Shown piece by piece: positions 1-9,013 of a stretch of 64,000 nt of DNA. Made by a program: the position numbers and the translations under genes. Origin of the DNA: Oscillospiraceae bacterium. GTDB taxonomy: Bacteria > Bacillota > Clostridia > Oscillospirales > Ruminococcaceae. The notes under the pieces are model-generated. The model was given only the letters and a program-made list of their open reading frames with translations, was not told where the DNA came from and ran no database searches. The first letter of the stretch is position 1, and every line of letters begins with the position of its first letter. Location of the stretch: assembly GCA_016295145.1 (NCBI GenBank), contig JAEDLR010000001.1, forward strand, positions 17,566-81,565, given 5' to 3'.

Positions 1-2
1 TG

Positions 3-1997
3 GAGTACGATCTGGATACCGTGGAGCGCATTACATTGGATGTGGTGACCGACGGGTGCAGTCCGGAGGTGCTTGCGCTGTTTGCACCTACCGAGCCGGC
101 AAAGATCCTGTTTTTGTCCCAGGAGCGCGCAGAGTATTTTATCACCGACAGTGCGCAGAGCAAACTGCTGCCCTGTACTACCGCCGAAGAAGCCATCGCC
201 ATGCTGGAACAGCAGGAGATCGCGTTTGTGGTGATTGACTGGAACAGCAAGGGCGATGCAAGAAGCGAGTATCTGCATATTGAAGATGTGGATTCCCCGG
301 CAAGGGTGCTGTTCCGGCATCTCCGGCAGTATATGCCCCATTTGCCGGTGTATGTGTTGGAGCATTGTGACTATCCGCTGCGCTACGATGAGCGCGTGAG
401 CCTGACAGAAAACGGGGTCCGCGAGATTCTGACAGTGGAAAAGGGCAGCAATGTGCTGCAGATTGCTGACATCGTCACCACGATGTATCGCAATCAGCAG
501 GTGATGAAGCTTGCCTCCGCAAGCCAGATTGTTGCCTTCGAAACTGCACAGAGTATGTCTGCTGACGGAAAAGAAGCCCATATCTCCCTGTTTGATTTTG
601 CCGTGCGCCGTGCGGTGGATGCCGAGGATGTCAAACAGATTCTCAGCGATGTTTCCCGTCCCACGCAGCGTTTTGATGATGTGATTGGTGCCGAGGATGC
701 CAAGGCAGAACTGCAATACTTTGTGGATTATCTCAAGAACCCTGTCAAGCTGAGCCGCATGGGCCTGCGTCAGCCGAGAGGCGTGCTGCTGTACGGCCCT
801 CCCGGAACGGGTAAAACGCTGCTTGCGAAGGCGATGGCAGGCGAATCCGACGTGACTTTTATCAGCGCGGACGGCTCACAGTTCTTAAAGCGGTATGTGG
901 GCGAAGGCCCCGAGGCTATGAAAAGCCTGTTTGCCAAGGCAAGAAAATATGCCCCGACCATTGTGTTCATCGATGAGATTGATTCCTTTGCCACTGACCG
1001 CGATGCAGGCAGAGAGCTAGCCGGCCGTGCCGAGATCCTCAATGCACTGCTGACGGAAATGGACGGCTTCCGCGAAAATACCGGCAAGCCCGTGTTTGTA
1101 CTGGCAGCCACCAATGCCGCCATGGAGGGCGAAAACGGCCGTACCATTGACGGGGCACTGGCAAGACGCTTTGACCGTAAAATCTATGTAGAACTCCCCG
1201 GGAAGCTTGAACGTATCCGCTTCTTGCAGCGAATGAATCAGGCGAATAACCCTCTGCGGCTTTCAGACGGCATGATTGATAACCTGGCGGTGCGCTCTAC
1301 CGGTATGAGCCTTGCGGAGTTGGAGAACATCATTGAGCTTTCCTATCGCAATGCAGTGCGTGCAGGCAGCGACATCGTCAACGATGCGATCTTTGTGGAG
1401 GCATTTGAATCCTTCCAGAACGGTAAGGAGAAAAAGTGGAATGCCGATACCCGTTTGCGTGTGGCGCGCCATGAGGCAGGTCATGCTCTGTTGTGCTGGC
1501 ACAGCGGCGAGATGCCTTCCTATCTTACCATTGTGGCAAGAGCCGATCACGGCGGCTATATGCAGCATGGCGATACCGAGGACAAGGGCATCTACACTGC
1601 AGAGGAGATGCGTGGCAGGATCCGTACCTCTCTGGGCGGCAGAGCTGCAGAACTGGTATACTACGGCGAAGATGGCAATTCCAGCGGCGCTTCCGGCGAT
1701 TTGCAGAACGCCACCAACTGTGCGCGCAGAATGCTCTGCCGTTATGGTATGGATAACGATTTTGGTCTGGCAGTCATGGCCGGCGGTGAACTCAGTGGCG
1801 AGCAGAGCTTGCTTGTGCGCCAGCGGATCAATGCGCTGCTTGCAGATGAGTTGCAGCGCGCCAAGGAGATCATTGTGCAGGAGAAGACCCGCTACGAGCA
1901 GCTTGTCAATGCGTTGCTGGAGCGTGATTATCTTACAGGCCCTGAGCTGGAAAAGGTTCTGGGCGAGGTGCCGAAGAAAGTGCCCGTTACCGTATAA
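3..1997 (+). CDS. FtsH-like AAA+ zinc metalloprotease with receiver-like N-terminus (5' partial)
   Basis: ATP-driven protease of the FtsH/M41 type. The frame is open to base 3 and the first candidate start, GTG at 21, has no ribosome binding site, so the true start is probably off the left edge. About 30 residues in, some 130 residues have the beta-alpha rhythm of a response-regulator receiver, with an Asp in FVVIDW at the phospho-acceptor place. Then follow the AAA+ module (Walker A GPPGTGKT near residue 258 counted from the GTG, Walker B IVFIDEID, Arg finger region ALARRFDR) and an M41 peptidase with zinc motif HEAGH near 483. No membrane segment is visible, unlike the true FtsH at 9014-10945. 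The gene ends just before a strong terminator. AAA+/M41 membership is firm; the receiver reading and a cytosolic location are inferences. Confidence 0.85.
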   Translation, partial: EYDLDTVERITLDVVTDGCSPEVLALFAPTEPAKILFLSQERAEYFITDSAQSKLLPCTTAEEAIAMLEQQEIAFVVIDWNSKGDARSEYLHIEDVDSPARVLFRHLRQYMPHLPVYVLEHCDYPLRYDERVSLTENGVREILTVEKGSNVLQIADIVTTMYRNQQVMKLASASQIVAFETAQSMSADGKEAHISLFDFAVRRAVDAEDVKQILSDVSRPTQRFDDVIGAEDAKAELQYFVDYLKNPVKLSRMGLRQPRGVLLYGPPGTGKTLLAKAMAGESDVTFISADGSQFLKRYVGEGPEAMKSLFAKARKYAPTIVFIDEIDSFATDRDAGRELAGRAEILNALLTEMDGFRENTGKPVFVLAATNAAMEGENGRTIDGALARRFDRKIYVELPGKLERIRFLQRMNQANNPLRLSDGMIDNLAVRSTGMSLAELENIIELSYRNAVRAGSDIVNDAIFVEAFESFQNGKEKKWNADTRLRVARHEAGHALLCWHSGEMPSYLTIVARADHGGYMQHGDTEDKGIYTAEEMRGRIRTSLGGRAAELVYYGEDGNSSGASGDLQNATNCARRMLCRYGMDNDFGLAVMAGGELSGEQSLLVRQRINALLADELQRAKEIIVQEKTRYEQLVNALLERDYLTGPELEKVLGEVPKKVPVTV

Positions 1998-2015
1998 TCC
2001 GATCATACAAAATAG

Positions 2016-2050
2016 ACAGAGCAGGCAAACATGGTTCCTGCTCTGTTTTG
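2016..2050 (+). terminator. Rho-independent terminator after the FtsH-like gene
   Basis: Perfect 10-bp stem (2016-2025 with 2037-2046), 11-base loop, then a short T-rich tail. It lies 19 bases past the stop of the FtsH-like gene and separates it from the lipase/glycosidase operon. Confidence 0.75.
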
Positions 2051-2096
2051 CTATGGATAGATGGGCGCAACAGCGAAAAAGCCAGTGCCGCGCCGC

Positions 2097-2125
2097 TTTA
2101 CAGATTGGAAAAACTATGGTATAAT
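2097..2125 (+). promoter_or_regulatory. Sigma-A promoter for the patatin/GH2 operon
   Basis: TTTACA at 2097-2102, a 17-base spacer, and TATAAT at 2120-2125 with an extended -10 TGG just before it. The lipase start codon is about 35 bases downstream of the likely transcription start. Confidence 0.75.
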
Positions 2126-2163
2126 AAAGCCGATCATGCTTGTTTGTGAAAGGAATGGGAATC

Positions 2164-3030
2164 ATGCAACAGAAAACAGGGCTTGTGTTAGAGGGCGGCG
2201 CCATGCGCGGAATGTACACCGCTGGGATTCTGGATGTGCTGATGGAGCATCATGTGGTATTGGATGGTGCCATTGGCGTATCGGCAGGTGCTGCCTTTGG
2301 CTGCAATTATAAATCCCGGCAAATCGGCAGAAGCATTCGCTACAATCTCAAATATTGCAAAAACAAGCACTATTGCAGCGTATATTCGCTGATTCGTACA
2401 GGTGATTTATACGGCGGGGAGTTCTGCTACCACAAGCTGCCCACAGAACTGGATTTGTTCGATGTGCCCACCTATACTGCCAACCCCATGCCGTTTTATG
2501 TGGTGGCAACCGATGTGGAAAGCGGCAAGCCGGTGTATCATCGCGCAGACCGCGCCGACGATACCGATATGGAGTGGTTCCGTGCCTCTGCCTCGATGCC
2601 GTTGGTGTCCAATATCGTGCAGATTGGGGACAAGCATCTACTGGATGGCGGCATGAGTGACCCCATTCCGCTGGCGTATTTTCAATCACTGGGCTATAGC
2701 CGCAATGTGGTGATTCTGACGCAGCCCCGTGGATACCGCAAAGCGGAAAACAAATCGTTGCCCCTGTTGCGGGTGATGCTGCGTAAGTATCCCAATGCCG
2801 TCAAGGTGATGGCAAACCGTCATCTGGTGTATAACCGCACCACACAATTTGTGCTGGATTCCGAACAGGCAGGGGATACCTTCGTATTTGCACCCAAGGA
2901 GCCGTTGCCCATCAAACGCATATGCCGTGATCCGGAACTGCTGCAGCAAACCTACGATATCGGCAGAAAACAGGCACTGGAGCTGTTACCCGATCTGTTG
3001 CGCTTCTTGGGGAAGGAAGAAAAAGCATAA
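2164..3030 (+). CDS. Patatin-like phospholipase (YjjU type)
   Basis: Predicted cytosolic lipid acyl hydrolase with the Ser-Asp dyad of patatins, about 288 residues, a normal length for the bacterial YjjU-like branch. The N-terminus carries the oxyanion-hole glycine run (EGGAMRGMYTAG), followed by the nucleophile elbow GVSAG near residue 37 and the catalytic Asp in LLDGGMSDP near 160. The ATG at 2164 is chosen because AAAGGA at 2149-2154 sits 9 bases upstream; an upstream in-frame TTG at 2140 has no such site. It has its own promoter and is followed after 54 bases by the GH2 gene, which probably shares the transcript. The lipid substrate is unknown and no signal peptide is seen. Confidence 0.85.
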   Translation: MQQKTGLVLEGGAMRGMYTAGILDVLMEHHVVLDGAIGVSAGAAFGCNYKSRQIGRSIRYNLKYCKNKHYCSVYSLIRTGDLYGGEFCYHKLPTELDLFDVPTYTANPMPFYVVATDVESGKPVYHRADRADDTDMEWFRASASMPLVSNIVQIGDKHLLDGGMSDPIPLAYFQSLGYSRNVVILTQPRGYRKAENKSLPLLRVMLRKYPNAVKVMANRHLVYNRTTQFVLDSEQAGDTFVFAPKEPLPIKRICRDPELLQQTYDIGRKQALELLPDLLRFLGKEEKA

Positions 3031-3084
3031 TCATGAGATGGAAAGAAAACAGGGGTGGCATTCGCCATGCCGAAAGGAGAATCT

Positions 3085-5874
3085 ATGTTACAGACATTAC
3101 ATCTGGCAGAGCGTTTTGCACTGCTATGTGACCCGATCCCCTGCAAGCATACCGCCCCCCCCGCGGATTATCCCGAAACCATGCTGCTGCCGGGTACTAC
3201 CGCACAGCAACACATTGGTACGCCTAATTCTGCGCGGGAGACCGACTTTTTCACCGAGGTGTACCCCTTTGAGGGACAGATATGGCTGAAAAAGACCGTG
3301 ACTGTTCCCGATGCGATGCTGGGCAAACGGCTGATATTGCAATTGGAACGCACCCGTATGACAAAGCTTTGGGTCAATGGGCAGTATGCAGGAAGCTGCG
3401 ACAGCCTCTGTACGCCCCATACCTATGATATCACAGCATTTGCCACAAGGCAGACCGAACTGGTCATCTGCGTAAAGAATACCGACTACCCCACAAAGGG
3501 TGGACACATGACTTCTCCCGATACGCAGACCAACTGGATCGGGATTACGGGGGATATTACACTGACTGCCTATGCCGATCTGCGCCTGACCGCTTTGCGT
3601 GCTTACCCTGACGCTGCAACCAAATCAGTGCGGGTGACGGGTACGCTCTGCGGTGGATTGCAGACGGCGTGTGTCATACAGGCAGAAGCTTACGATCCAT
3701 CAGGGCATACTGTGCCGCTTCCCATACTCTCGCGGCATACTATTTGTGCCGATCGGAAGGGGAATTTTTCGTTGTTGCTGCAAATCCCCGATGCGCCGCT
3801 GTGGAGCGAGTACTGCCCTGTGTGCATCCGTATGATACTGACTTTGCCTGAATCGGGGGATTGTGAGACCCTTTGCTTTGGTATGCGGAATTTTACAGCC
3901 TGCGGCGATCATTTTGAGATCAACGGCAATGCGGTGATGCTGCGCGGCAAACATGACGGCCTGGTGTTTCCGCTGACTGGCGCTGCCCCCACCGATGTGG
4001 ATCAATGGATGCGTGTTTTTTCCATTGCCAAGGAATGGGGTATCAACCATTACAGATTCCACACCTGCTGCCCCCCTGAGGCTTGCTTTGTCGCTGCTGA
4101 CCGCATGGGCATTTATTTGGAGCCGGAGCTGCCCTTTTGGGGCACGGTACACGCCCCCGATGACGAAAATTTTCAGAGAGAGGAGCAGGCGTATCTCATC
4201 CATGAGGGTCTGCGCATCGTCGATGCCTACGGCAATCATCCGTCGTTTTGTATGTTCTCGCTGGGCAACGAGCTTTGGGGCAGCCCGGAACGGTTGGCGG
4301 AGATCATCGCCATTCTCAAAAAGCATGACGATCGTCCGTTGTATACGCAGGGCAGCAATAATTTTCAGCATATGCCCCTGAAGGTGGAAAATGAGGATTT
4401 CTGGACGGGCGTGCGGTTGGGTTATGGCAAGTTGATCCGCGGTTCCTATGCGACTTGCGACGCGCCGATCGGATTGATACAGACCGCAGCACCCTCTACC
4501 GCATGGGATTATGAAACGTATCTTGCGCCCTATGGGACGGAAGATACCGCTTCTGACGGCACGGAAACCGAAATTGAGATCCAGTATGGTACGGGGGTCA
4601 AAAAGGTGCGGGCCGTCAAAACAGAGGGCTTCTGCCCCGATGTGCCTGTGGTCACCCATGAGGTGGGGCAGTACGGCGTTTACCCCGATTTTTCCGAGAT
4701 TGACAAGTACACGGGCGTGGTGCAGCCACGCAATTTCGAGGTGTTCCGTGAGCGTCTGGCAGAGGCAGGGATGCTTTCACAGGCAGAGGAATTTTTCCGC
4801 TGTTCCGGTGCGCTTTCCCGGGCGTGCTACAAAATGGAGATTGAAGCCGCCATGCGTTCGCCGCATATTGCAGGGTTTCAACTACTGGATTTGCAGGATT
4901 TTCCCGGGCAGGGTACTGCGCTGGTAGGTATGCTGAATGCGCTGATGGAGAACAAGGGGCTGATCTCTCCCGAGGAATGGCGCGGTTTTTGCGGCGATAT
5001 CGTACCCCTTGCAAAATTCAATTCGTTTGTGTGGGAAAGCGGTCAGCAAGTGCAGATTGGGATGGCGTTGCGCTGCTATCGCCCGATGCCAAAGGCACAA
5101 ACACTGCAAATGACCTTGCAGTGGGACGGGGAAACGCTTTGTGAAGCCGTTGCGGAGATCCCTGCGTTTTCCGTTGGCTATTGCGATCTCGGCAGCGTGG
5201 AGTTTGCCGTCAAGCCGGATGTTGCGGGCAAGGTGGTGCTGAAGCTGGAAATTCCCGGCATAGGCGTTGCAAACAGCTATGATATCGTGGTTTTGCCGCC
5301 TGCCAAGCCCGTTACAGTGCCTGAGGGTGTATGCATCACCCACAGTATGGCAGAAGCAATGCCGTTGCTGCAACAGGGGAGATCTGTGGTGCTGCTGCCC
5401 GAAAGGCTCTCGCATAGCATACCGGGCTTTTATTGCACGGATTTCTGGTGTTATCATATGTTTCGCATCATTTCGGAATCTATGAACAAGGAGGTGCCGG
5501 TGGGCACAATGGGGCTTTGCATGGACAGCGCACACCCGATCACAAGGGCATTGTACAGCGAGACTTATGCAACGCCGCAGTGGTATGCGCCCGTAACCCA
5601 TGCCAATTGTGTGATTCTCGATCGGGCACCTGTGGGATATCGTCCCATTGTGCAAATGATTGATAATTTTGAGCGTAATCACCGACTGGGATTGATTTTT
5701 GAAGCAAAGGTTGCTGGGGGAAATTTATTGGTATCTGCGGTGCGCACAGAAGAATGTCCCGATGATCCTGCGATGCAGCTACTGGCGCAGGCATTGCTCA
5801 ACTATGCCGCTTCGGATGCCTTTGCCCCTGCTTTCGAGTTGGATGCCGATATGTTGACCGAGGTTTTGTGCTGA
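3085..5874 (+). CDS. Glycoside hydrolase family 2 enzyme, intracellular
   Basis: Large retaining exo-glycosidase of the beta-galactosidase/beta-glucuronidase clan, about 929 residues. The first 170 residues look like the GH2 jelly-roll sugar-binding domain (LWVNGQYAG). The TIM barrel carries the acid/base Glu in SLGNELWG near residue 392 and a second conserved Glu in THEVGQYGVYPDF near 525, the expected nucleophile region. A further beta-rich C-terminal part follows. There is no signal peptide, so it should act on imported oligosaccharides. Start ATG 3085 has AAAGGAG 7 bases upstream; an in-frame ATG 30 bases earlier has no site. It is cotranscribed with the patatin gene and ends before a clear terminator. 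The sugar specificity cannot be read from sequence; a link to xylan side chains is only suggested by the xylanase and xyl genes nearby. Confidence 0.8.
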   Translation: MLQTLHLAERFALLCDPIPCKHTAPPADYPETMLLPGTTAQQHIGTPNSARETDFFTEVYPFEGQIWLKKTVTVPDAMLGKRLILQLERTRMTKLWVNGQYAGSCDSLCTPHTYDITAFATRQTELVICVKNTDYPTKGGHMTSPDTQTNWIGITGDITLTAYADLRLTALRAYPDAATKSVRVTGTLCGGLQTACVIQAEAYDPSGHTVPLPILSRHTICADRKGNFSLLLQIPDAPLWSEYCPVCIRMILTLPESGDCETLCFGMRNFTACGDHFEINGNAVMLRGKHDGLVFPLTGAAPTDVDQWMRVFSIAKEWGINHYRFHTCCPPEACFVAADRMGIYLEPELPFWGTVHAPDDENFQREEQAYLIHEGLRIVDAYGNHPSFCMFSLGNELWGSPERLAEIIAILKKHDDRPLYTQGSNNFQHMPLKVENEDFWTGVRLGYGKLIRGSYATCDAPIGLIQTAAPSTAWDYETYLAPYGTEDTASDGTETEIEIQYGTGVKKVRAVKTEGFCPDVPVVTHEVGQYGVYPDFSEIDKYTGVVQPRNFEVFRERLAEAGMLSQAEEFFRCSGALSRACYKMEIEAAMRSPHIAGFQLLDLQDFPGQGTALVGMLNALMENKGLISPEEWRGFCGDIVPLAKFNSFVWESGQQVQIGMALRCYRPMPKAQTLQMTLQWDGETLCEAVAEIPAFSVGYCDLGSVEFAVKPDVAGKVVLKLEIPGIGVANSYDIVVLPPAKPVTVPEGVCITHSMAEAMPLLQQGRSVVLLPERLSHSIPGFYCTDFWCYHMFRIISESMNKEVPVGTMGLCMDSAHPITRALYSETYATPQWYAPVTHANCVILDRAPVGYRPIVQMIDNFERNHRLGLIFEAKVAGGNLLVSAVRTEECPDDPAMQLLAQALLNYAASDAFAPAFELDADMLTEVLC

Positions 5875-5910
5875 GATACGGTATTTATGGAGACGCTATC
5901 CTTATATTCT

Positions 5911-5944
5911 TGCGCAAGGGGTATGACTCCTTGCGCATTTTGTT
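5911..5944 (+). terminator. Rho-independent terminator after the GH2 gene
   Basis: Perfect 9-bp stem (5911-5919 with 5929-5937), 9-base loop, followed by TTTTG. It closes the patatin/GH2 operon. Confidence 0.75.
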
Positions 5945-6079
5945 GAAGTATGGTAAAGTACATATCGCGTGATTGCAAAGCACCTAGGGCATTGCCTGAA
6001 TTCTGACCAAAATCATGCGTTAGCGCAAGCTAACTGCTTGTGCAAACTTCCAAAATATCCCGTTTTGACCCGTTTCCCC

Positions 6080-6108
6080 TTGACAAATCCCCTGAAAGGT
6101 TGTATCAT
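6080..6108 (+). promoter_or_regulatory. Strong sigma-A promoter of the feo operon
   Basis: Consensus TTGACA at 6080-6085, 17-base spacer, TATCAT at 6103-6108. About 45 bases upstream a perfect six-pair hairpin with a GCAA tetraloop (6019-6034) has no T-run and no assigned role. The rest of the 5945-6079 interval shows no gene. Confidence 0.8.
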
Positions 6109-6117
6109 ATAGTTCGA

Positions 6118-6130
6118 CAAGGCTAACTTG
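6118..6130 (+). promoter_or_regulatory. Possible iron-responsive operator (DtxR/IdeR-like) of feo
   Basis: A 13-base imperfect palindrome, CAAGGCTAACTTG, lies across the expected transcription start, 9 bases after the -10 box. Its core, AGGCTAACTT, resembles half of the DtxR/IdeR consensus, and Feo systems are usually repressed by Fur or DtxR-family proteins when iron is plentiful. It does not resemble a Fur box. The assignment rests on position and partial match only. Confidence 0.3.
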
Positions 6131-6156
6131 GCAACTCACTGAAAGGAGACAACAGC

Positions 6157-6378
6157 GTGAAAACACTCAAAGATGCAAAAATCGGATCAACAGTGCGCGT
6201 GGTAAAGCTGCACGGGGAAGGCGCACTGCGCCGCCGTATCATGGATATGGGCATTACCCGTCATACTGAGATTTACATACGTAAGGCTGCGCCGCTGGGT
6301 GACCCCATCGAAGTGCAGGTACGAGGCTATGAGCTTTCTCTGCGCAAGGCAGATGCAGAAATGGTAGAGGTGGAGTGA
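6157..6378 (+). CDS. feoA: FeoA, ferrous iron transport accessory protein
   Basis: Small SH3-like cytosolic protein of 73 residues that supports the FeoB iron channel. The family pattern is plain: a basic stretch (EGALRRRIMDMGI) followed by a PLGDPIEVQVRGYELSLRK segment, the classic FeoA beta core. It starts with GTG at 6157, with AAAGGAG 8 bases upstream, and is the first gene of the feoA-feoB-Cys-rich trio, 68 bases before feoB. Length and position match feoA in other Firmicutes. A DtxR-like site at the promoter suggests iron repression. Confidence 0.93.
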   Translation: MKTLKDAKIGSTVRVVKLHGEGALRRRIMDMGITRHTEIYIRKAAPLGDPIEVQVRGYELSLRKADAEMVEVE

Positions 6379-6446
6379 ATGCTCCCCCTTTGCTTTTTGG
6401 CAGGCAGTTAGCATAGAGTAATTCAAAGGCGAAAGGAGCAGGACAA

Positions 6447-8675
6447 ATGATGGACATACGAATTGCACTGGCGGGCAATCCCAATTGCGGAAAAACGACA
6501 CTGTTTAATGCGCTGACGGGTTCGAACCAGTATGTGGGCAACTGGCCGGGTGTTACCGTGGAGAAAAAAGAGGGCAAACTCAAAAAGCAGGAGGGCGTGA
6601 TTGTGACCGACCTGCCGGGTATCTACTCGCTTTCGCCCTATACGCCCGAGGAGATTGTTGCCCGCAGTTATTTGGTGGAGGAGCGGCCCGATGCGATTTT
6701 GAACATCGTGGACGGCACCAATCTGGAGCGCAATCTGTATCTTACCACGCAACTCATGGAGTTGGGGATTCCCGTGGTCATTGCCATCAATATGATGGAT
6801 GTGGTGCGCAGAAACGGCGATGAGATCGACATTGAAAAGCTTTCCAAAAGCATCGGCTGCAAGATCATTGAGATCTCCGCACTGAAGGGCGAGCATATTA
6901 TGGAGGCGGCAGAAATCGCCATTGAAGCCGCAAAGGGCGGCACGACCGTACCGGGGCATATCTTTTCGGGCACGGTGGAACACGCACTGGCGCATATCGA
7001 GGAAGCCGCGGTACATCATCTGCCGGAGGACAGACAGCGTTGGTATGCGGTAAAGCTGTTTGAGCGCGATGCCCGTGTGACGGAGAAATTGCAACTGCCG
7101 GAAGCGACCCGAAAGCATATGGAATCGGATATTGCGGCGGTGGAGGCGGAACTGGACGATGATGCCGAAAGCATCATCACCAATGAGCGATACCTGTTCA
7201 TTGACCGCCTGATGCAGCGTTGCTACAAGAAAAAGAACGCCGGTAAGCTTTCCATTTCCGACCGAATCGACCGCGTGGCGACAAACCGTTTCCTGGCACT
7301 GCCGATTTTTGCCCTGGTAATGTGGCTGGTCTATACGCTTTCCATTGGTACGGTGGGGGATTGGACAGTGGGCTTTATGAATGACGGCCTGTTTGGTTCC
7401 TTTGCCGACAATTACGGCGATACCTTTATGGCAAACTGGATCAGCATACCCGAATTGTTTGATCGGCTGCTGCTGAACGCTGCCGGAGAACCCGTGATCG
7501 CGCCATGGCTGTACAGCCTGATCCAGGAAGGAATTATTGGCGGCGTGGGCGCAGTGCTTGGCTTTGTGCCGCAGATGATGATCCTGTTTTTGCTGCTTTC
7601 TATGTTGGAGGACTGCGGCTATATGTCCCGTGTGGCGTTTATCATGGACAGGATCTTCCGCAAATTCGGTCTTTCCGGCAAGAGTTTTATTCCGCTGCTG
7701 GTGGCAACGGGCTGCGGCGTGCCTGGCATCATGGCAAGCCGTACCATTGAGCAGGAACGCGACCGCAGAATGACTGTTATGACCACGGCGTTCATTCCCT
7801 GCGGTGCCAAAATGCCCATTGTCGGCATGATTGCCGGTGCGCTGTTTGCCGATACCTGGCTGGGCGGTGCATGGGTGGCGACGGCAGCATACTTTGTGGG
7901 TATGGCGGCAGTGGTCATTTCGGGTCTGATCCTCAAGAAAACCAAGGCGTTTGCCGGTGATCCTGCCCCCTTTGTCATGGAGCTGCCTGCATATCATATG
8001 CCCGTGGCAAGCAATGTGCTGCGTGCCACATGGGAACGTGGCTGGGATTTCATCAAGCGCGCAGGTACTGTAATTCTGGTTGCAAGTGTTGCCATCTGGG
8101 TGCTCAACAGCTTTAGCTTTACGGGCGGTTTGCATTATATCGCCGAGGGGGAGAGCGACTCGATTCTGAATATCGTCGGCAGTGCGCTGGCATGGGTATT
8201 TAAGCCTCTGGGCTTTGGCACATGGCAGATGGCAGTTGCCACGGTGCTGGGTCTGATGGCAAAAGAGGAAGTCGTTGGCGTATTCGGTGCCTTGTCCTCT
8301 ATGGCAAACAGCGGCATCGCGGATATCCTCGAAAGCGGTAGTTCGGAGCAGATGGCGTTCATCGGGCAGGAGTTTTTCAGCGGCAGTCGGCTTGCCGGCT
8401 TTTCGTTCATGGTATTTAATCTGCTGTGTGCGCCCTGCTTTGCTGCAATGGGTGCCATCCGGCGGGAAATGAACAGCCCCAAGTGGACATGGGCGGCGCT
8501 GGGCTGGATGACGGGTTTTGCCTATGCGACCTCGCTGGTCATCTATCAACTGGGCAGATTCTTCACAGGCGGCGGATTCAGCTTCTGGACGGCGGCTGCA
8601 TGGATTCTGCTTGCGGTACTGATTTACCTCGTTGTGCGCAAAAATCCCTATCAGGGCGGCAAGCTAAGAAAATAA
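6447..8675 (+). CDS. feoB: FeoB, ferrous iron transporter with GTPase domain
   Basis: Inner-membrane Fe(II) transporter of 742 residues. The N-terminal G domain shows G1 GNPNCGKTT near residue 10, the G2 region around VTVEKK, G3 DLPG and G4 NMMD. A helical guanine-dissociation-inhibitor region follows to about residue 275. The membrane part then has two gate repeats, each with a conserved Cys: VATGCGVPGIMASR and the FIPCGAKMPI segment. RBS AAAGGAG lies about 9 bases upstream; ATG 6447 and 6450 are adjacent and either could start. It sits between feoA and the Cys-rich partner in one operon. Expressed under iron limitation in related bacteria. Confidence 0.95.
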   Translation: MMDIRIALAGNPNCGKTTLFNALTGSNQYVGNWPGVTVEKKEGKLKKQEGVIVTDLPGIYSLSPYTPEEIVARSYLVEERPDAILNIVDGTNLERNLYLTTQLMELGIPVVIAINMMDVVRRNGDEIDIEKLSKSIGCKIIEISALKGEHIMEAAEIAIEAAKGGTTVPGHIFSGTVEHALAHIEEAAVHHLPEDRQRWYAVKLFERDARVTEKLQLPEATRKHMESDIAAVEAELDDDAESIITNERYLFIDRLMQRCYKKKNAGKLSISDRIDRVATNRFLALPIFALVMWLVYTLSIGTVGDWTVGFMNDGLFGSFADNYGDTFMANWISIPELFDRLLLNAAGEPVIAPWLYSLIQEGIIGGVGAVLGFVPQMMILFLLLSMLEDCGYMSRVAFIMDRIFRKFGLSGKSFIPLLVATGCGVPGIMASRTIEQERDRRMTVMTTAFIPCGAKMPIVGMIAGALFADTWLGGAWVATAAYFVGMAAVVISGLILKKTKAFAGDPAPFVMELPAYHMPVASNVLRATWERGWDFIKRAGTVILVASVAIWVLNSFSFTGGLHYIAEGESDSILNIVGSALAWVFKPLGFGTWQMAVATVLGLMAKEEVVGVFGALSSMANSGIADILESGSSEQMAFIGQEFFSGSRLAGFSFMVFNLLCAPCFAAMGAIRREMNSPKWTWAALGWMTGFAYATSLVIYQLGRFFTGGGFSFWTAAAWILLAVLIYLVVRKNPYQGGKLRK

Positions 8676-8688
8676 CGGAGGTGGCACG

Positions 8689-8868
8689 ATGAACTGGCAA
8701 TCGTGGCTTACACTGGCGATTCTGGCTGCAATACTGACGGCAATTATCGTCCGATGGATCTACAACAAACGAAACGGAAAATCTTCCTGCGGGTGCGGTG
8801 GCAACTGCGGAGCCTGTGGCATGGGCTGCCACAGACATCATGCAGAATCCGCTGCGGATAAGGAATGA
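8689..8868 (+). CDS. FeoB-associated Cys-rich membrane protein
   Basis: A 59-residue protein that follows feoB by 13 bases with a good ribosome binding site (CGGAGGTGG). An N-terminal hydrophobic helix (about residues 6-23) is followed by a short basic stretch and a cysteine/glycine cluster, SCGCGGNCGACGMGCHRHH, ending in an acidic tail. This is the pattern of the FeoB_associated family found downstream of feoB in many Firmicutes, where it is thought to take part in iron handling, though its exact role is not settled. It ends 12 bases before a strong hairpin terminator. Confidence 0.88.
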   Translation: MNWQSWLTLAILAAILTAIIVRWIYNKRNGKSSCGCGGNCGACGMGCHRHHAESAADKE

Positions 8869-8880
8869 TAGGATACAACC

Positions 8881-8920
8881 AAAGCGCTCAGCTTATGACA
8901 TCAGCTGAGCGCTTTCTTTG
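8881..8920. terminator. Terminator between the convergent feo and ftsH operons
   Basis: Perfect 13-bp stem (8881-8893 with 8903-8915), 9-base loop, followed by CTTTGTT on the plus strand and CTTTGG on the minus strand. It clearly serves feo and may also stop ftsH transcripts, whose gene ends about 100 bases away. Nothing else gene-like is seen in 8921-9013. Confidence 0.8.
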
Positions 8921-9013
8921 TTATGTCCACGCAGTGTCGGCTGCGGCCAAGGGTCAGACATACAACAGACCGCCCCGAAAGATTCGGAGCAGTCTCTTGC
9001 ATTGCATTTCTGA

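Noticed and set aside
6019..6034. Terminator at the GTTAGC/GCTAAC hairpin
   Set aside because: The stem has only six pairs and no T-run, and a proper terminator lies 80 bases upstream.
6510..6535. tRNA T-arm-like GGTTCGAACC
   Set aside because: It is inside the feoB G domain and has no acceptor or anticodon arm around it.
6423..8549. Long open frame antisense to feoB
   Set aside because: It lies wholly across feoB, has the His/Gln-rich composition of a shadow frame and no ribosome binding site. Similar antisense frames over lon, xylB, the ATP-grasp genes and tig were set aside for the same reason.
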